In this document: in pieces, positions 61,919 to 64,000 of the stretch
How positions within the stretch are numbered: position 1 is the stretch's first letter
How the letters are laid out: every line of letters begins with the position of its first letter
DNA from: Variovorax paradoxus
GTDB lineage: Bacteria > Pseudomonadota > Gammaproteobacteria > Burkholderiales > Burkholderiaceae_C
Reading direction: 5' to 3'
Assembly: GCF_029919115.1 (NCBI RefSeq)
Contig: NZ_CP123990.1
Coordinates: forward strand, 186,001 to 250,000
DNA length: 64,000 nt
Made by a program: the position numbers and the translations under genes
The notes under the pieces: generated by a model
What the model saw: only the letters and a program-made list of their open reading frames with translations
Databases searched by the model: none
Told to the model about the DNA's origin: nothing

Positions 61919-62424
61919 GCCAGGGGCTCCTTGGTGTGTTGCGCCATTACGGCCGGCACCGCCAGTTGCGCGAACACGCGCGCGAGCTCGACGTGCCCGG
62001 CGCCGTACCAGTTCTCTTCATGCAGCATGTTGAGCGTGCCCAGTGTTTCGCCGCGCCAGCGCAGCGGAATGTTCAGCACGCTGCGGCAGCCCAGCGAAAT
62101 GATGAGTTCGTGGTCGTAGAAGACGTCGCGCAGGTCGTCGGCGTTGCGGCCGATGTAAGGCAGGCCACGCTGCATCACCTGCTGCATCCACGGCGAGTCG
62201 GTAACCGGCTTGCGGCCGCCCACCGGGTAGGCCTCGCGCATGTTGGTGTACACGCGCTCCGACTCCCGCGCCTCCCGGTGGTGCACCAGGATGGTGAAGA
62301 GCCGGTGGCCGATGGTTGCGGCCACCGCCTTCTCGAGCGCGTCGAAGGTGGCCTGGGGTTGCTGCGTGTCGGCGTGGGCGCGTGCGACGGCCGACAGCGA
62401 CTCATCGAATGGCTTGGGTTGCAT
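61915..62424 (-). CDS. GAF domain protein
   Basis: The 169-aa protein is a single GAF fold: HRLFTILVHHREARESERVY, then IGRNADDLRDVFYDHELIIS and VLNIPLRWRGETLGTLNMLH. It has no output domain and no membrane helix. Lone GAF proteins bind small ligands. Here it sits between an MFS transporter and an amidohydrolase with coupled or close spacing, so it may sense or bind the same substrate. Confidence 0.84.
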   Translation of the reverse strand: MQPKPFDESLSAVARAHADTQQPQATFDALEKAVAATIGHRLFTILVHHREARESERVYTNMREAYPVGGRKPVTDSPWMQQVMQRGLPYIGRNADDLRDVFYDHELIISLGCRSVLNIPLRWRGETLGTLNMLHEENWYGAGHVELARVFAQLAVPAVMAQHTKEPLA

Positions 62425-62436
62425 GGATGTCTTGGG

Positions 62437-63804
62437 TCAGGAAAGTTCGGTTGCCGCGATGTCCTCGAGCGAACGCCCGCGCGTCGGAATGCCCATGAAA
62501 GTGACGGCCGCTGCGCCCAGCAGCAGCACCGCCGTGGTCATGCCGAACACGCCCGCAAAGCCCAGCGCCGGATAGATGAAGCCCACCAGGATCGGCGCCG
62601 TGATGCCCCCGATGCGCCCGATGGCCGACGCCAGGCCGGAGCCCGTGGCGCGCACCTGCGTCGGAAACACCTCTGGCGTATAGGCGTAGACACCCGCATA
62701 GGTGCCGTTCATGAAGAAGGACAGCAGAACGCCCGCCGCCATGATCTGCGCGTCGCTGTGCGTAAAGGCCAGCCCCAGCGCCGAGATGCCGCCCAGCAGC
62801 ATGTAGCTCACGATGGTCGCCTGCCGGCCGATCTTCTCGTTGAGCCACGCGGCCGAGAAGTAGCCCGGAATCTGCGCGAGATAGATCACGAGCGAGTAGC
62901 CGAAGCTCTTGGTGATCGTCATGCCGTTCTGGATCAGCAGGCTGGGAATCCACGTGAAGAACGAGTAGTAGCTGAAGGTGATCGCCAGCCACATCAGCCA
63001 GGTCATGGTGCTGATGCGGATGAGCTTGCTGGAGACCAGCGTGGCGTAGTTCTTCAGCAGGCTGCCGCGGCTGTTGCTGGGCGGCGGCGCGGCCACGTCT
63101 TGCGCGTTGAGCGCGGGCAGCGCAAGGCCGCGCTGCACCGTCTCGGACTCCATTGCATCGACGATGGTTTCGGCTTCGGCCTGCCGGCCCTGGCTTTCGA
63201 GCCAGCGCGGCGATTCGGGCAGCGCACGGCGCCACCACAACAGCAGCAGCACCGGCATTGCGGTAATGAAGATGACGATGCGCCATCCCTGCGGATGCGC
63301 CGGCACGATGAAGTAGCCCAGCAGCGCCGCCGCGACGAAGCCGAACGAGAAGAAGCCCGCCAGTGCGCCGGTGAAAGTGCCCCGGTAGCGGCGCGCCACA
63401 AACTCCGAAAGGTAGGGCGCAATGATTGCGCTCTCCGCGCCTGCGCCGAAGCCGGCCACGATGCGCAGCGCAAGGAACACCGTCCAGCTGTCGACCATGC
63501 CGCTGAAGAGCGACGCCACGCAGTAGATCGCCAGCGCCGACATCATGACCACGCGCCGCCCGAACAGGTCTCCGCAGGTGCCTGACGCAAGCGCACCGAA
63601 GAAGAAGCCGATGAAGTTTGCGCTGGCCAGCACGCCGATCTGCACGCTGCTGAGCCCCCATTCGGTGCGCAGCACCGGCAGCACGAAAGCGATCACCGCG
63701 GCGTCCATTGCGTCGAAGGTGTAGCCCAGCCCTCCCATCATGAGCAGCCGGCGGTGAAAACCGGAGAAGGGCAGGCGCTCTATGCGAGCCGACAGCATGG
63801 TCAT
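62437..63804 (-). CDS. MFS transporter (aromatic acid/H+ symporter-like)
   Basis: The 455-aa protein has 12 predicted helices. It has the MFS motif GDLFGRRVVMMSALAIYC after the second helix and a long central loop with RRALPESPRWLESQGRQAEA, then MTITKSFGYSLVIYLAQIPG. It is close to the aromatic acid or sugar porter groups. It is the first gene of the operon with GAF and amidohydrolase genes, divergent from a LysR gene. ATG 63804 or 63798 is the start. Confidence 0.9.
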   Translation of the reverse strand: MTMLSARIERLPFSGFHRRLLMMGGLGYTFDAMDAAVIAFVLPVLRTEWGLSSVQIGVLASANFIGFFFGALASGTCGDLFGRRVVMMSALAIYCVASLFSGMVDSWTVFLALRIVAGFGAGAESAIIAPYLSEFVARRYRGTFTGALAGFFSFGFVAAALLGYFIVPAHPQGWRIVIFITAMPVLLLLWWRRALPESPRWLESQGRQAEAETIVDAMESETVQRGLALPALNAQDVAAPPPSNSRGSLLKNYATLVSSKLIRISTMTWLMWLAITFSYYSFFTWIPSLLIQNGMTITKSFGYSLVIYLAQIPGYFSAAWLNEKIGRQATIVSYMLLGGISALGLAFTHSDAQIMAAGVLLSFFMNGTYAGVYAYTPEVFPTQVRATGSGLASAIGRIGGITAPILVGFIYPALGFAGVFGMTTAVLLLGAAAVTFMGIPTRGRSLEDIAATELS

Positions 63805-63927
63805 GTGAATCCCTCGACTTCGGTGGTGGTGCGTTGAAGCGGCAGATCGTAGGATCGCGGGGATATCACGACAAATTTATACGTGTGATTGTGTTTATAG
63901 ATCCAGTGAATGATCGGGCCGCACACA

Positions 63928-64000
63928 ATGAACTACCGCTCTGCCGATCTCAACCTGCTGAAGGTGTTCGAGGCCCTCATGACCGAAGGCAACGTCACGC
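63928..64000 (+). CDS. LysR family regulator (5' fragment)
   Basis: Only the first 24 codons are present, encoding NYRSADLNLLKVFEALMTEG, a typical LysR N-terminal winged-helix start. The gene runs past the window end. It is divergent from the MFS operon with a 123-base AT-rich gap containing TATA-N14-TATA sequence near 63880, a possible LysR site. It probably regulates that operon. Confidence 0.8.
   Translation, partial: MNYRSADLNLLKVFEALMTEGNVT

Noticed and set aside
1..64000. Search for tRNA, rRNA, CRISPR, IS elements and att sites
   Set aside because: No cloverleaf pattern, direct-repeat array, transposase gene or flanking target duplication was recognised by eye.

Overview
The window looks like a high-GC betaproteobacterial chromosome segment, most probably Comamonadaceae and Variovorax-like. 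Gene content and order (ybhP-clsB-ybhN, creBCD, minCDE, mnmG-rsmG-parA-hydrolase-parB) and very GC-rich third codon positions point there. This assignment is recognition, not a database result. I see no tRNA, rRNA, CRISPR array, insertion sequence or prophage. Most of the DNA is tightly packed protein-coding sequence. Layout: 1-4.5 kb has two tandem exported paralogues, a membrane metallophosphoesterase, a phasin and the lipid A deacylase PagL. 3.5-6.6 kb is the ybhN-clsB-ybhP phospholipid cluster. 6.8-10.2 kb has secreted and redox proteins (Spy-like, Cys-rich flavodoxin-fold reductase, pirin). 10.2-15.9 kb is a compact minus-strand operon: VIT/vWA protein with a PEP-CTERM-like tail, exosortase, EpsI-like protein, GT51 transglycosylase, acetyltransferase. 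Divergent from it are creD and penicillin-binding protein 1A (16.1-20 kb), and creB-creC follow at 20.7-22.9 kb. A perfect CreB-type direct repeat lies between the exosortase operon and creD. The 566-bp gap at 22.9-23.5 kb has two perfect DnaA boxes, a third weaker one and a TAG-trio run beside an AT-rich stretch. I read it as a candidate replication origin. 23.5-27.4 kb has a TerB-like protein and a copper module (cueR, copZ, copA). 27.4-32.7 kb has a small ketosynthase-ACP-hydrolase group and a TctDE-like two-component system. 32.7-38.3 kb is catabolic or detoxifying (glyoxalase, RidA, old yellow enzyme, AtuA-like, enoyl-CoA hydratase, GST). 39.9-46.6 kb is the segregation block mnmG-rsmG-lysE-parA-hydrolase-parB, with a perfect parS inside mnmG and a one-mismatch parS inside rsmG. 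46.7-54.5 kb is mixed housekeeping, including a D-lactate dehydrogenase type oxidase, a cobalamin adenosyltransferase, a long hairpin repeat, a CysB-type regulator and a TetR gene. The TetR gene and a 37-aa peptide gene share an operator-like dyad. 55.4-57.4 kb is minCDE. 57.5-64 kb has a uracil permease, thioesterase, AsmA-like protein, an MFS-GAF-amidohydrolase operon and the start of a divergent LysR regulator. The most unusual theme is envelope stress. A CreBC two-component pair, CreD, two peptidoglycan glycosyltransferases and an apparently dedicated exosortase/VIT-vWA surface system sit within 13 kb around one CreB box. The second theme is chromosome replication and segregation: candidate origin, parABS with parS sites inside genes, and minCDE.
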